32,078 nucleotides of DNA from Anaerolineales bacterium (lineage in GTDB: Bacteria > Chloroflexota > Anaerolineae > Anaerolineales > RBG-16-64-43). The notes beneath the pieces were generated by a model that saw only the letters and a list, made by a program, of their open reading frames with translations, searched no databases and was not told the origin of the DNA. Position numbers and translations under genes: made by a program. The DNA is taken from NCBI GenBank assembly GCA_016928575.1, contig JAFGKK010000060.1, positions 1 to 32,078 of the forward strand. Direction: 5' to 3'. Shown one piece after another: positions 1-9,128 of the stretch (position 1 is the first letter of the stretch; every line of letters starts with the position of its first letter).

Positions 1-108
1 AAGCCGATCACCGAGTACGCCCCCGAAAGCCGGGCCGCACTGCAGTACCGCGCCCTGGCTCAGGAGTTGGATGAATATGTCCATCAAGCGATCGCTCAGC
101 CAGCTTGA
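1..108 (+). CDS. 3' end of a ParA/MinD-like ATPase (partial)
   Basis: A frame open from base 1 ends at the TGA at 106-108 and encodes 35 residues. The stretch reading ITEYAPESRAALQYRALAQE resembles the C-terminal end of ParA/Soj-type partitioning ATPases, where a phrase such as 'P-S-S-R-G-A-x-A-Y-x-x-L-A-x-E' precedes the last helix. The rest lies outside the window, so neither the Walker motifs nor the length can be seen. The stop lies 38 nt inside the next gene, so the two are probably translationally coupled. The family call rests on this tail only; that it is coding is supported by the coupling and by family-like composition. Confidence 0.45.
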   Translation, partial: KPITEYAPESRAALQYRALAQELDEYVHQAIAQPA

Positions 109-3100
109 GACCCTCTTCTCGGGGGTCTCGGAACCGGACGTCCCGGTCGCGCCCGAACGGAAGCCCCGTCGGAGCCGCGAACCTTCGTCGGCGCCCAGCG
201 GATGGGTCTGGGAATTCGACACCGAGGGCAACAGCCTGTGGTGCTCGGATGAGATCTATCCGCTGCTGGGCCTGCGCGCTTCGCAAACCAAGGGACGGCC
301 GTTGGAGGAGTGCGGATTGCTGCCGGAATCCGCACAAAAACTGCGCGCGGCCATCGAATCGGGGGAGCCGATCGACAATTTGTTCCTGACCGCCAATCAC
401 CGCAACGGTTCGATGATCCTTCTGTTGATGAACGCCCTTCCCCGAATGAACGACGAAGGGCAGGCGTCGACTTATCGTGCGGTCGTCCAGCTATTGCAGT
501 CGGCGGCCCCGGTCCACGCGCCGGTCAAATTCCGCAAGCCGGCGGCTTCCTCCGGGAAACGTCCCGCCAGGCAGGCAGACGCATCCGCGGCGGAAGCTCC
601 TGCCTCCGCTGCGGCGGCAACCCCAGCACGGCGCCCGCGCCCTCGAAAGCCAACCGCGGCCGCGGCGGCCATGGCAGGAGCGGCGGACGCCATCCCCGGC
701 GCCCAGAAAGCCAGGCTGCGGCGCAAACCGAAACCGGAGATACCGGAGGCCGTCTTTGAAACCGCCAAGGCACCCTCCCGGAAACGGGCCGTAAAGCCGC
801 CGGCCGCAATCCCGTCCTCCGTCTCCGCCGAGGCTGCTCCCGCGGGTAAGCCAAAACGCCGAGCGGCCAAGCCCGCCGCTGTAGATGAACTCGCATTCGA
901 AGCCGTTCCCCCCGAACCGAGAAAACGGGCCGCCAAGCCCCGTCCGGCGCCGTCCGTCCCGCAAACGGCCGAACCCCTCCCGCCGCAGGCCAAACGCGTC
1001 CGCCGGCCGGCCGCGGCGCCGAAGCAGCGCGCCGCCAGGCCCACCCCCGTTTCCGCAGAACCTCCGGCGGAAGCGGTTGCGGCCGTAGAAAAGAAAAAAC
1101 GGATCACCAAAACGTTTGCGGCCCCGGCAGAAGAGCCCGCCGCTCCGAAAAAGCGGATCACCACACCGCTGTTCACAACCGCCGCCGCACCGTTTGAGGA
1201 GACTCCGGCGAAGGCGTTTCCCCGGAAGCGCGCCACCAAACCCTTCCCGGAAGGGAAGCCCCCCGCGGCGGAACCGGCCAAGAGGAAGCCCACCAAACCG
1301 CTTCCGGAACGCAAACCGGCCCCCAGCATCAGCAGCATTTTGGAATCCGCCGGGCAGGTCGATGCCGATAAACGCCTGCATAGGCCGTCGCTTGAGGAAT
1401 TGCTGCCCTCCATCGCCCCTTCGTTGAAGAAAATCACCGATCGGGATCTGGCGGCGGGCGGCGGAAAATCTCCGGCCGAAACCCCGCCGTCCGAATTTGG
1501 GCAGGAAATCCAAGAACCGGTTGCGGCGGCGCCGGCAACTCCGCAGGAAGTCGAATTCCTTCCGGTTGAACCCACGGAATCGGCAACGCCCTTCTTCGAG
1601 CCCGGGAAGGAAAGCGCTCCCTCGGCCGCGCAGGCGCCTGCTCCATTGGCGGCGCCGGAAGTTCCCGAAGCGGAGCATACCGCCCCCACCCCGGCGGTTC
1701 CACCGGAATCGGCCTTCCTGCATCCCGCAGAAACCGTACCCGTTCCATCTATGGGGACAGCCAAACCCGAGTTAATCGCCGCGCCGCCGACTCCACCGCC
1801 GGCGATGGAAACCGCCGAACCGGCTCCATCCACGGCTCCGGCCTCCGCCGCGCCGCCAACCCCTCCGCCGGCCGCTTTCCCCGCGCCGGCGATGGAGGCC
1901 GCCGAACCGGCTTCATCCGCGGTTCCGGCCTCCGCTGCGCCGCCGACCGCGTTCCCCGCGCCGACGATGGAAGCCGCCGAACCGGCTCCATCCGCGGCTC
2001 CAGCCTCCGCCGCGCCGCCAACCCCTCCGCAGGAGGCAAAGCCTGCCGCCCTGCCGCAGATACCGCCGAAGAAGTCCGGTCCCCTGCCCCCCTTCAAGGG
2101 TACCGGTCCATTGTCGCTGCGCAGTCTTTCGGCAACCTCGCAATCGGCCCCGTTCACTGTCCATCCGGTGCTTTTCCACGATGACATGGGCGGACTTCAG
2201 CGATTGGAAGCCTACAATACGCCTGAAACACAGAAAGCGCTCACCAGCGGAGAGTTGGTGGTCGCCCAGCCGGGCGACGACGGGCACGGCGAGCCCAATT
2301 CCGTCATGGCCGTTCCGATCCGCTTGCAGGATCAGATCCTCGGCGTGCTTGAATTCCGCGACGAGGAAGGAAAACGCTACTGGACCGACGAAGACCGGAT
2401 GCTGGCGGAGGAAATCACCGACCAGCTGGCCTTGGCGCTGGAAAACGCCCGGTTGTTTCACCAAGCCGCCGCCCGCACCCAAGAACTCGCGCTGGTCAAC
2501 CGCGTGGTGTCTTCGGTCGCCGGTTCGCTGGACCTGCTTACGAGTTTGGATACGATCGCGTCCGAATTGGCGCGGGCACTGTCCTTGGGACACGCCAGCA
2601 TTTCGCTGCTCTCCGAGGACAAATCCACACTGACCCTGGTCAGCGATCAGCCGGGCCGTCTGGACCGTTCGAGTCCGACGATCTTCGTCTCGGCGAGAGA
2701 ATCGCCGATGCTTCAGAAGGCGGTCGTCGAGCGCGGTCCGACGATCTTCACCGGCGTGAGTGAAAACCCGCTGCGGCCGCTGTTGCCCGGCGAAAAGCAT
2801 GAGCACCGCACCCGCACCCTGGTCCTCTTGCCGCTGGTCGCCGAGGGCAATACGATCGGCTTGGTCGGCATGCACCTGCTGGAAGAAGGCCGCAGTTTTA
2901 CGCCGGAGGAATTGCGTCTGGCGGAGACGATCGTCGCCCAGGCGTCGACCGCCATCCAAAACGCCCGCCTGCACAACCAGACGGAGCAGGCCCTGCGCGA
3001 AGCGGTCACACTGTTCCAAACTTCGCAGCGCCTGCAGAAGGCCGGCGGCGAGGAACAGCTGATGCAGGAAGCGCTCGACTCGTGCAGGACGGCTGTGGTC

Positions 3101-5716
3101 CTCAACAGCATCTCGATCCAGCTCTTCGGCGAAGAAACCGGCCAGACCTACGTACAGCAGGTGGCGCACATGGCCGACGCGGATCAGCCATCGGTGGAGG
3201 ACGGGACTCGCTTCCCCGGCGTGCTGTATCCATTCTTCGACCTTTTGCAAAGCGGCCAGACGGTGGTCAGCAACCATGCCCAGGAAGACGACCGGTTGTC
3301 GGGGATGGTGCGCCCGGTGCTGGCCGACCTTGCCATCGCCTCGATGGTCGCGGTCCCGTTGCGGGTCCGCGGTGAAAACATCGGCATTCTGCAAGCCGTG
3401 CGCCGGGTGGCCAACCCCTTCTCGCACAGCGAAGTGCGGTTTCTCGAGACGGTCGGCGCCCAGCTTTCGGTCGCTCTCGACAACTACCGTCTGCTAAACC
3501 AAGCCCAGCGCCGCGCCCAACAACTGGAGATCGCGGCTGAAGTCAGCCGCCTCGCCACCTCCACGCTGGAAACCGGCACCCTGCTTTCCCGCGCGGTGAA
3601 CCTCCTGCGGGAGCGGTTCGGCTTCTACCATACCGCGATCTACCTCCTCGACGAACAGGGCAAATACGCCGTCGTCCGGGAAGCCACCGGCCAGCCCGGG
3701 GTGCAGATGAAGGAAGCCAAGCACAGCATCGCCGTCGGATCGAAGACGGTGGTCGGCCAGGTCACGGAAAACGGAAAACCGTACGCCGCGCTCGACGCCT
3801 CTAAGGATCCGTACTTCCGCGCGCATCCCACCCTGCCGGAGACAAAGACCCAGCTGGCCTTGCCGCTGAAAATCGGCGACCGCATGCTCGGCGCCCTCGA
3901 CATTCACGTCGCGCGGGCGAATGCCTTCCTGCCGGCGGACATCTCCGTTCTGCAATCCCTGGCGGACCAGGTGGCCGTCGCTCTCGACAACGCCCGATCC
4001 TACGAAGTGGAGCGCGAAGCCCTGAAGGAAATGCGCGAAGCCGACCGCCTGAAAACGCAGTTCCTCGCCAATATGAGCCATGAACTGCGCACGCCGCTCA
4101 ACTCGATCATCGGCTTTTCACGCGTCATTCTGAAAGGAATCGACGGCCCGATCACGGACCTGCAGAACCAGGACTTGACCGCGATCCACAATGCCGGCCA
4201 GCACCTCCTTGGCCTGATCAACGACATCCTCGACATCTCCCGGATTGACGCCGGGAAGATGGAATTGGCATTCGAGGAAGTGGATATGCGAAACCTGATT
4301 CAAAGCGTGGCGTCGACCGCCCTGGGGCTGATTAAAGACAAGCCGATCCGGCTGTCGCAGTACATCCCCGACGACATCCCGCTGGCCCGCGCCGATCCGA
4401 TCCGCGCCCGCCAGGTCCTTCTGAACCTGCTGTCGAATGCGGCCAAGTTCACCGAATCGGGCAGCATCGTCATCGAAGCCAAATTGCAGACCAATCCGGA
4501 CAATTATCCGGAAATCGTCGTGAGCGTCTCCGACACCGGCTCGGGAATCCCCTCCGATCACTTCCCGAAATTGTTCGAGGCCTTCTCGCAGGTCGACGCC
4601 TCGCCCACCCGCCGCACCGGCGGAACCGGACTCGGCCTTTCGATCTGCAAGCGCCTGGTCGAGATGCACGGCGGACGGATCTGGGTGGACAGCATCCTCG
4701 GAAAAGGCTCCACCTTCTACTTCACCCTGCCGGCCCTCCAGCCGAAGGCGGCGCCGGCCGCGGAAACGGCTCCGGCGGCCGCGGCCGCCCCCGGCCGCAA
4801 GACCGTGCTGGTGGTGGAGAACGAATCCGGCGTGGTTCAGCTGTACCGCCGTTATCTCGAACCCCGCGGCTATACGATCGTCGAGTTGACCGACGGCGCC
4901 CGCGCGGTTCCGATGGCCCGCGAACTGCGTCCGTACGCGATTCTGCTGGACGTGAACATGCCCTCCCCGGACGGCTGGCAGGTTCTGGCCCAGTTGAAAT
5001 CGGATCCCGTGACGCGGCCGCTGCCGGTCATCCTGTGCACCATCACCGAGGACCGCGGACGCGGCCTCAGCCTGGGAGCCGCCGATTACCTGGTCAAGCC
5101 GATCCTGGAAACGGACCTGGTGTCCTCTTTGGAAAAGCTCGAAAAAACAGACCACAAGGACTACAACGTTCTGGTGATCGAAGACAATCCTGACGAAGCT
5201 CAGATTGTCCAGCGCATCCTCGAAAAGTTGAGCGGATTCTCAGTGGCGATGGTGGCGGAAGCGAAAAGCGGAGTGGAACGAGCGGAAAACGACAAGCCCA
5301 GCCTGATCATCCTGGACCTGCAGCTGCCCGGATCGGCCGGATTCGACGTCCTCTCGACCCTGCACACCAATCCGAAAACCAAACCGATCCCGGTCATCGT
5401 CCTCTCCTCGGCGGATATGAGCCCCGACCAGATGGAGGCCGTTTCCAGCCAGGCGCAGGCGATCCTTCGCAAGGAGCAATTCTCCGAGCACGATCTGCTG
5501 GAAAGCATCGCCCGCGCGCTGAAGCTGTACGAGCACCGGGGCATCCCCGGCACCTCACCGCTTTCGATGGAATCGAAGAAATCCACATCGCCGCTTCCCG
5601 GTGAACGGAAGAGCCCCACGTCGCCGTTGACCGCCGACAAGAGAAGCTCCACCACTCCGCTTCCCGCGGAATCCAAGAGCGCAACCACCCCCCTTCCGTC
5701 CGAGAAAACAACCTAA
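71..5716 (+). CDS. Giant soluble multi-GAF hybrid histidine kinase with two receiver domains
   Basis: This 1881-residue protein has no membrane segment, so it should be a cytoplasmic sensor. Order: PAS-like domain (about 43-143, beginning [10 protein letters not shown]); an Ala/Pro/Lys-rich linker (about 145-690); four GAF-type domains (about 695-803, 807-975, 977-1140, 1150-1310), each ending in an 'ALDNAR'-like helix; HisKA with phosphoacceptor His1337 in [11 protein letters not shown]; HATPase with N-box ([11 protein letters not shown]), DTGSGIP and GGTGLGLSI; receiver 1 (about 1577-1690, Asp1627); receiver 2 (about 1720-1825, Asp1749); and a repeat tail (1828-1881). Kinase residues look intact. 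Receiver 1 starts VVENES, so one of the usual acidic-pocket residues is Asn. Start: AGGAG at 62-66 is 4 nt from ATG 71 and 10 nt from ATG 77, so M3 may be the true start. The gene overlaps the upstream ParA-like gene and lies 67 nt before a receiver-fused enzyme, its likely partner. The ligand is unknown. Confidence 0.93.
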   Translation: MNMSIKRSLSQLETLFSGVSEPDVPVAPERKPRRSREPSSAPSGWVWEFDTEGNSLWCSDEIYPLLGLRASQTKGRPLEECGLLPESAQKLRAAIESGEPIDNLFLTANHRNGSMILLLMNALPRMNDEGQASTYRAVVQLLQSAAPVHAPVKFRKPAASSGKRPARQADASAAEAPASAAAATPARRPRPRKPTAAAAAMAGAADAIPGAQKARLRRKPKPEIPEAVFETAKAPSRKRAVKPPAAIPSSVSAEAAPAGKPKRRAAKPAAVDELAFEAVPPEPRKRAAKPRPAPSVPQTAEPLPPQAKRVRRPAAAPKQRAARPTPVSAEPPAEAVAAVEKKKRITKTFAAPAEEPAAPKKRITTPLFTTAAAPFEETPAKAFPRKRATKPFPEGKPPAAEPAKRKPTKPLPERKPAPSISSILESAGQVDADKRLHRPSLEELLPSIAPSLKKITDRDLAAGGGKSPAETPPSEFGQEIQEPVAAAPATPQEVEFLPVEPTESATPFFEPGKESAPSAAQAPAPLAAPEVPEAEHTAPTPAVPPESAFLHPAETVPVPSMGTAKPELIAAPPTPPPAMETAEPAPSTAPASAAPPTPPPAAFPAPAMEAAEPASSAVPASAAPPTAFPAPTMEAAEPAPSAAPASAAPPTPPQEAKPAALPQIPPKKSGPLPPFKGTGPLSLRSLSATSQSAPFTVHPVLFHDDMGGLQRLEAYNTPETQKALTSGELVVAQPGDDGHGEPNSVMAVPIRLQDQILGVLEFRDEEGKRYWTDEDRMLAEEITDQLALALENARLFHQAAARTQELALVNRVVSSVAGSLDLLTSLDTIASELARALSLGHASISLLSEDKSTLTLVSDQPGRLDRSSPTIFVSARESPMLQKAVVERGPTIFTGVSENPLRPLLPGEKHEHRTRTLVLLPLVAEGNTIGLVGMHLLEEGRSFTPEELRLAETIVAQASTAIQNARLHNQTEQALREAVTLFQTSQRLQKAGGEEQLMQEALDSCRTAVVLNSISIQLFGEETGQTYVQQVAHMADADQPSVEDGTRFPGVLYPFFDLLQSGQTVVSNHAQEDDRLSGMVRPVLADLAIASMVAVPLRVRGENIGILQAVRRVANPFSHSEVRFLETVGAQLSVALDNYRLLNQAQRRAQQLEIAAEVSRLATSTLETGTLLSRAVNLLRERFGFYHTAIYLLDEQGKYAVVREATGQPGVQMKEAKHSIAVGSKTVVGQVTENGKPYAALDASKDPYFRAHPTLPETKTQLALPLKIGDRMLGALDIHVARANAFLPADISVLQSLADQVAVALDNARSYEVEREALKEMREADRLKTQFLANMSHELRTPLNSIIGFSRVILKGIDGPITDLQNQDLTAIHNAGQHLLGLINDILDISRIDAGKMELAFEEVDMRNLIQSVASTALGLIKDKPIRLSQYIPDDIPLARADPIRARQVLLNLLSNAAKFTESGSIVIEAKLQTNPDNYPEIVVSVSDTGSGIPSDHFPKLFEAFSQVDASPTRRTGGTGLGLSICKRLVEMHGGRIWVDSILGKGSTFYFTLPALQPKAAPAAETAPAAAAAPGRKTVLVVENESGVVQLYRRYLEPRGYTIVELTDGARAVPMARELRPYAILLDVNMPSPDGWQVLAQLKSDPVTRPLPVILCTITEDRGRGLSLGAADYLVKPILETDLVSSLEKLEKTDHKDYNVLVIEDNPDEAQIVQRILEKLSGFSVAMVAEAKSGVERAENDKPSLIILDLQLPGSAGFDVLSTLHTNPKTKPIPVIVLSSADMSPDQMEAVSSQAQAILRKEQFSEHDLLESIARALKLYEHRGIPGTSPLSMESKKSTSPLPGERKSPTSPLTADKRSSTTPLPAESKSATTPLPSEKTT
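1805..2030 (+). repeat. In-gene imperfect tandem repeats in the kinase linker
   Basis: Three similar units begin at ATG codons at 1805, 1892 and 1967, giving spacings of 87 and 75 nt. Each encodes M-E[17 protein letters not shown]. The units differ by scattered substitutions and by length changes in the Pro-rich spacer. All keep frame, consistent with an expandable disordered linker. Confidence 0.75.
5552..5713 (+). repeat. C-terminal (S/T)(S/T)PL peptide repeats of the kinase
   Basis: Residues 1828-1881 contain five units of about 11-12 residues starting TSPL, TSPL, TSPL, TTPL and TTPL. Each is followed by a short acidic/basic segment such as PGERKS or PAESKS. Related K-x-T-x-P-L/F-P motifs occur in the linker (around 1160-1310). 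The region is strongly biased in composition and probably disordered. Confidence 0.7.
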
Positions 5717-5722
5717 CCCAGC

Positions 5723-5755
5723 CCGCCGGGTCCGCCCAAGCGGCGGATCCGGCGG
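5723..5755 (+). other. Strong intergenic hairpin between kinase and PLP-receiver gene
   Basis: A 14-bp arm (5723-5736) pairs with 5742-5755 around a 5-nt loop (CAAGC), with one G-T pair. No T-run follows (GGGGAACAATC), so it is not a classic intrinsic terminator. It lies between the kinase stop and the next gene's ribosome binding site and could act in attenuation, mRNA processing or leaky termination. Confidence 0.55.
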
Positions 5756-5783
5756 GGGGAACAATCGAACAGGATGAAACGTC

Positions 5784-7472
5784 ATGGCCGCGCATTTCGT
5801 GGTGGAGTGCATTGATTGCGGAAATTTCTACCCCTATTCCCCCAGAATTCCGCTTTGCCCGAAGTGCCAAAGCGGGTGGCGGCAGGCCCGCTACGATTAT
5901 CCGACCCTTGCCAAGACCTTCGCCCTTCAGCTTCGGGAGCGGCCTTTCCATTTCTGGCGCTATCTGGATTTGCTGCCCATCACCAACGCGGCCAATATCG
6001 TCACCCTCGGCGAAGGCGGAACCCCCTTGCATCACGCCCCGAATCTGGGATTAATGCTCGGCCTGCCGAACCTGTTCATCAAGGACGAGCGCCAGGGTCC
6101 GACGGCGTCATTCAAGGATAGGCAGGCGGCGCTCACGGTCTCCGCCCTGAAGGAAGCCGGAATCCACGAAGCCGTGGTGGCCTCCACCGGAAACGTCGCC
6201 ATTTCCTATTCCGCCTATTGCGCCCGGGCCGGCATCAAACTGTGGGCCTTCCTCACCAGCATGGTCCCCTCCGCCAAAATGCAGGAAGTCGCCATCTACG
6301 GCACCCAGGTGATTAAAGTGACCGGGACCTACGATCACACCAAGCAGGTGGCGGCGGACTTCGCCAAGCGCAAGGGGATTTTCATCGACCAAGGAACCCG
6401 AAGCATCACCCCCGTCGAGGCCATGAAGACCATCGCCTTCGAGTTGGCCGAGCAATTAACGCCGCTCCTCGGAACCAAACTCACCGGAACCGGAAAACTA
6501 AAATCCTCGCCGTGGCGGTGTCCGGATTGGTACATCCAGGCGGTCAGCGGCGGCATGGGACCGCTGGGCGTTCTTAAGGGATTCGAGGAATTGCAAACCC
6601 TCGGATTGTCCTCCAACGTGCCCGGCATCGCGGTGGTCCAAGTTGAAGGATGCGCCCCGATGACATCGGCCTGGAAAAAAGGACTGGACCAGCCCGATGT
6701 CGTGGCCTCTCCGGTGACGAACATTTCCACGCTTTCCACCGGAGATCCCGGGCGGACATACCAACTCTTGCGCGCGCGGCTGACGAAGCCGGAGGCGCGG
6801 GGGGCTTTCGAAACCGTATCCGACGAGGAAGCCTTCCGGGCAACGCACATTGTCGCCAAGATGGAAGGCATTTCGCTGGAGCCCGCGGCCTCGGTGGCCT
6901 TCGCCGGCCTGTTTAAGCTCGTCCGCCAAGGGACCATCCGCCCCGACGACGTCGTGGTAGTCAACGCTTCCGGGCATACCCTGCCGATCGACCGGGATGT
7001 GCTCGGCGAAGGCTGGGAGACGGAAGTCTCGCTCCCCGGCACTTCCGAAATCGAGATGCCGCGCGAAGGCCTGCTGGCCGCCCTCAACCGCCTGGACTTC
7101 CGCCTGCGCAAAGTGGTCATCGTCGACGACGATCCGAACTCCATCCGGCTGATCCGGCGCATCCTTCAGGCGCGCGGCGGTTTCGAGATCAGCGAGATCT
7201 CCGAAAGCCCCAAGGCGATGGAATTCATCCGCCGACAGCAGCCGGATTTGGTGGTGATGGACCTGATGATGCCCGAGCTTGACGGATTTGGGCTGCTGGA
7301 ACTTTTAAAGAAGGATCCCGACCTGGCCGACATTCCGGTGGTCGTGGTTACAGCCAAGATGCTCGTTCCCGAGGAGCGCCGCCGGCTCAGCGGGCAGATT
7401 CAACGCCTTTTACAAAAGGGCACGTTCTTCGACGACGATCTCCTTTCCGAGATCAACAAGGCGCTGGAATGA
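5784..7472 (+). CDS. Threonine-synthase-like PLP enzyme fused to a C-terminal receiver domain
   Basis: The 562-residue protein begins with a zinc-ribbon-like knuckle (Cys9/Cys12, Cys25/Cys28), as in many threonine synthases. A fold-type II PLP domain follows (about 60-430): Lys111 in ASFKDRQ is the expected PLP Schiff-base lysine, STGN is at 134-137, SGGMGP at 255-260 and NASGH at 394-398. The family converts O-phosphohomoserine to threonine. Residues 441-562 form a full receiver: acidic patch Asp448-450, phosphoacceptor Asp493 in VMDLMMPE, Thr523 and Lys545 in LLQKG. This end resembles receiver 2 of the neighbouring kinase (L-x-K followed by a D/E-D/H-D-L-L helix). AGGA at 5771-5774 supports the ATG. 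The enzyme part could be a threonine-synthase paralogue of different specificity; the receiver fusion is seen directly. Confidence 0.9.
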   Translation: MAAHFVVECIDCGNFYPYSPRIPLCPKCQSGWRQARYDYPTLAKTFALQLRERPFHFWRYLDLLPITNAANIVTLGEGGTPLHHAPNLGLMLGLPNLFIKDERQGPTASFKDRQAALTVSALKEAGIHEAVVASTGNVAISYSAYCARAGIKLWAFLTSMVPSAKMQEVAIYGTQVIKVTGTYDHTKQVAADFAKRKGIFIDQGTRSITPVEAMKTIAFELAEQLTPLLGTKLTGTGKLKSSPWRCPDWYIQAVSGGMGPLGVLKGFEELQTLGLSSNVPGIAVVQVEGCAPMTSAWKKGLDQPDVVASPVTNISTLSTGDPGRTYQLLRARLTKPEARGAFETVSDEEAFRATHIVAKMEGISLEPAASVAFAGLFKLVRQGTIRPDDVVVVNASGHTLPIDRDVLGEGWETEVSLPGTSEIEMPREGLLAALNRLDFRLRKVVIVDDDPNSIRLIRRILQARGGFEISEISESPKAMEFIRRQQPDLVVMDLMMPELDGFGLLELLKKDPDLADIPVVVVTAKMLVPEERRRLSGQIQRLLQKGTFFDDDLLSEINKALE

Positions 7473-7526
7473 ATCGCGCGGAAACCCCCGAGGCGCCAGG
7501 CGACGGCATGCCATGAGGATTCCCGG

Positions 7527-8585
7527 ATGACACGGATACGGACCTGGACCAACCGGACCACGGGATTTGCCGCAGCCCTCTCCTCGGCCTTCTTCATGGG
7601 CATCTCCCCCACGCTGGGCAAAACCGCCTTCTCCGGAGGGTTTCTCCCGGTGGAGGTCGTCGGCTTGCGCGCCCTCGGTGCCGCACTCCTGCTGTTCCTG
7701 ATCATCTTCTTCTGGAAAAAAAACCTCCTGCAAATCTACCCCATGGGACTGATCGGCTGCCTGCTGGCGGGTTGGATCAACGCGCTTGGAGCGCTGTTTT
7801 ATTACAGCGCGATCACCCGCATCGACACCAGCTTGGGCGCCATCATTTATTCCTTGTATCCGGGCTTCGTCGCCCTGTTCCTCCTCCTGGACGGGTACGC
7901 GCCTTCGCGGCTGAGCGTCGTGCGCCTGGCAATCGCCATCCCGGCGATAGTGCTGATCACCTCGACCGGCGATCACCGCGTGGATTTGGTCGGCATCCTG
8001 CTGATGCTGGCTTCCTCGGCGCTGTACGCCCTCCATCTTCCGGTCAATCAGCGCGTTCTTTACGAAGTCCCCGCTCCGACCGTGACTTTCTACACGCTCG
8101 TCGCCTCCGCCGCGGTGCTGCTGCCGATGCTGCTGTTCAACTCCTCCTTCACCCAGCCGCACTCGCAATTGTCATGGCTGGCCTTGGGAGGCATGACGCT
8201 GGCGATCTTTCTTTCGCGGCTTACCTTGTTCGCCGGTGTAAAGCACATCGGCGGGCTCCAGACCGCATTGCTCGGACTGGGCGAATTGCTGGTGACGGTG
8301 TTTTTCGGCATCTTCCTTCTGAAGGAAGAGCTCAGCCCCACCCAATGGCTGGGGGGCTTCCTCATGGCCGTGAGCATCCTGTTGGGAGTCCGCGAGCCGC
8401 CGGTTCCGACCCGCCTGGCGCCGGGTACCGGATGGCTTGCCTGGCTGCACCCGAAATCTCCGGAGGAACTCGTGCGGGAAGCCTTGGCGGCCGGCGCATT
8501 GGCTCCCCTGCCGCCGGCGAATTCTCCGCCCGAGGAGCCCCCCTCCTCCCCGCCATCGTCCGATTCCACCGCTCCGCAGTCTTGA
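7527..8585 (+). CDS. EamA/DMT-family membrane transporter
   Basis: The 352-residue hydrophobic protein shows the two-repeat EamA layout of the drug/metabolite transporter superfamily, with about ten membrane helices. The N-terminal repeat begins FAAALSSAFFMGISPTLGK. The second (around residues 150-300) contains the family-typical segment ending in LLKEELSPTQWLGG. Members export amino acids, nucleotides or other small metabolites; the substrate cannot be read from sequence. The last 50 residues are a Pro/Ser-rich tail not needed for the fold. It starts 54 nt after the threonine-synthase-like gene on the same strand, so amino-acid export is a reasonable but unproven guess. Confidence 0.85.
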   Translation: MTRIRTWTNRTTGFAAALSSAFFMGISPTLGKTAFSGGFLPVEVVGLRALGAALLLFLIIFFWKKNLLQIYPMGLIGCLLAGWINALGALFYYSAITRIDTSLGAIIYSLYPGFVALFLLLDGYAPSRLSVVRLAIAIPAIVLITSTGDHRVDLVGILLMLASSALYALHLPVNQRVLYEVPAPTVTFYTLVASAAVLLPMLLFNSSFTQPHSQLSWLALGGMTLAIFLSRLTLFAGVKHIGGLQTALLGLGELLVTVFFGIFLLKEELSPTQWLGGFLMAVSILLGVREPPVPTRLAPGTGWLAWLHPKSPEELVREALAAGALAPLPPANSPPEEPPSSPPSSDSTAPQS

Positions 8586-8889
8586 CGGCATCCGTGTTCC
8601 GCCGTTTTCAGGTCCTGAAAGGATACTGAATTGGCTTTTCCCCGCCCCAAGTAAAAGGATCTTTCCGACCAACCGGCGCCGACATTTGCCGCTAACCATT
8701 CCCGTCCAACCCCGTCCCCGCCCGCCTTCCGCCCGTACGGAGAAACCGGAGTTGAAGATGAAATCCCTCCCTCCTCATTTTGCGGCACCCGGCAAGTGAG
8801 AAGGTTGAGGAACAATATTCTTTACAGCTACTCAGGCTGTCTATTTCCGTGCAAAAAAAAAGCAGGACCGGCGTTCTTGGTTTGGTTCG

Positions 8890-8936
8890 TCATCCCGGCG
8901 CCTGCCCTCGCGATGGGGAGCGCTCATATCCGGGAT
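8890..8936. repeat. Remnant of a CATCCCGG...CCGGGAT intergenic inverted repeat
   Basis: ATCCCGG (8892-8898) is inverted as CCGGGAT (8930-8936). Elements of the form TCATCCCGGC...GCCGGGATCCA are widespread small intergenic repeats in bacteria, and this looks like a degraded single copy. Confidence 0.4.
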
Positions 8937-9079
8937 CCATTGTTTTCCGATGCTTCCATGGACGCCGGCGCGGCGATCGCTGGCGGAGCAGTCTAGAATG
9001 CTTTCCCCAAAGGAAACGGATGAGGGGCTTCCAAAACCAAAAATCTCTCCGCCGCAATAAAAGTTATTCCATCCGTATA

Positions 9080-9088
9080 TGCTATACT
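9080..9088 (+). promoter_or_regulatory. Extended -10 promoter of argF
   Basis: TGCTATACT (9080-9088) matches an extended -10 element (TGn followed by TATACT) 40 nt before the argF start. No clear -35 is visible, as is usual for extended -10 promoters. AGAGG at 9118-9122 is the ribosome binding site. Confidence 0.55.
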
Positions 9089-9128
9089 TGCTCAGCTTTT
9101 CCGGCCGCCGCACCGCCAGAGGTTTTTT

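Larger units (their letters stand above)
8586..9128. other. Gene-free stretch upstream of argF
   Basis: I see no convincing gene in these 543 bases. They hold a short palindrome (TTTCAGG at 8606-8612, CCTGAAA at 8614-8620) just after the transporter, an A9 run near 8853-8861, an intergenic-repeat remnant (8890-8936) and the argF promoter near the end. A 66-codon open frame at 8796-8996 lacks a good start and any family resemblance. Confidence 0.6.

Noticed and set aside
472-2187. Long minus-strand open frame opposite the kinase linker
   Set aside because: It is Gly/Ala/Ser-rich with no domain and mirrors the repetitive GC-rich linker. The plus-strand gene is continuous through the same region.
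1913-3427. 504-codon minus-strand open frame
   Set aside because: His/Arg/Gln-rich composition is typical of the antisense of a GC-rich gene. It covers GAF domains on the plus strand.
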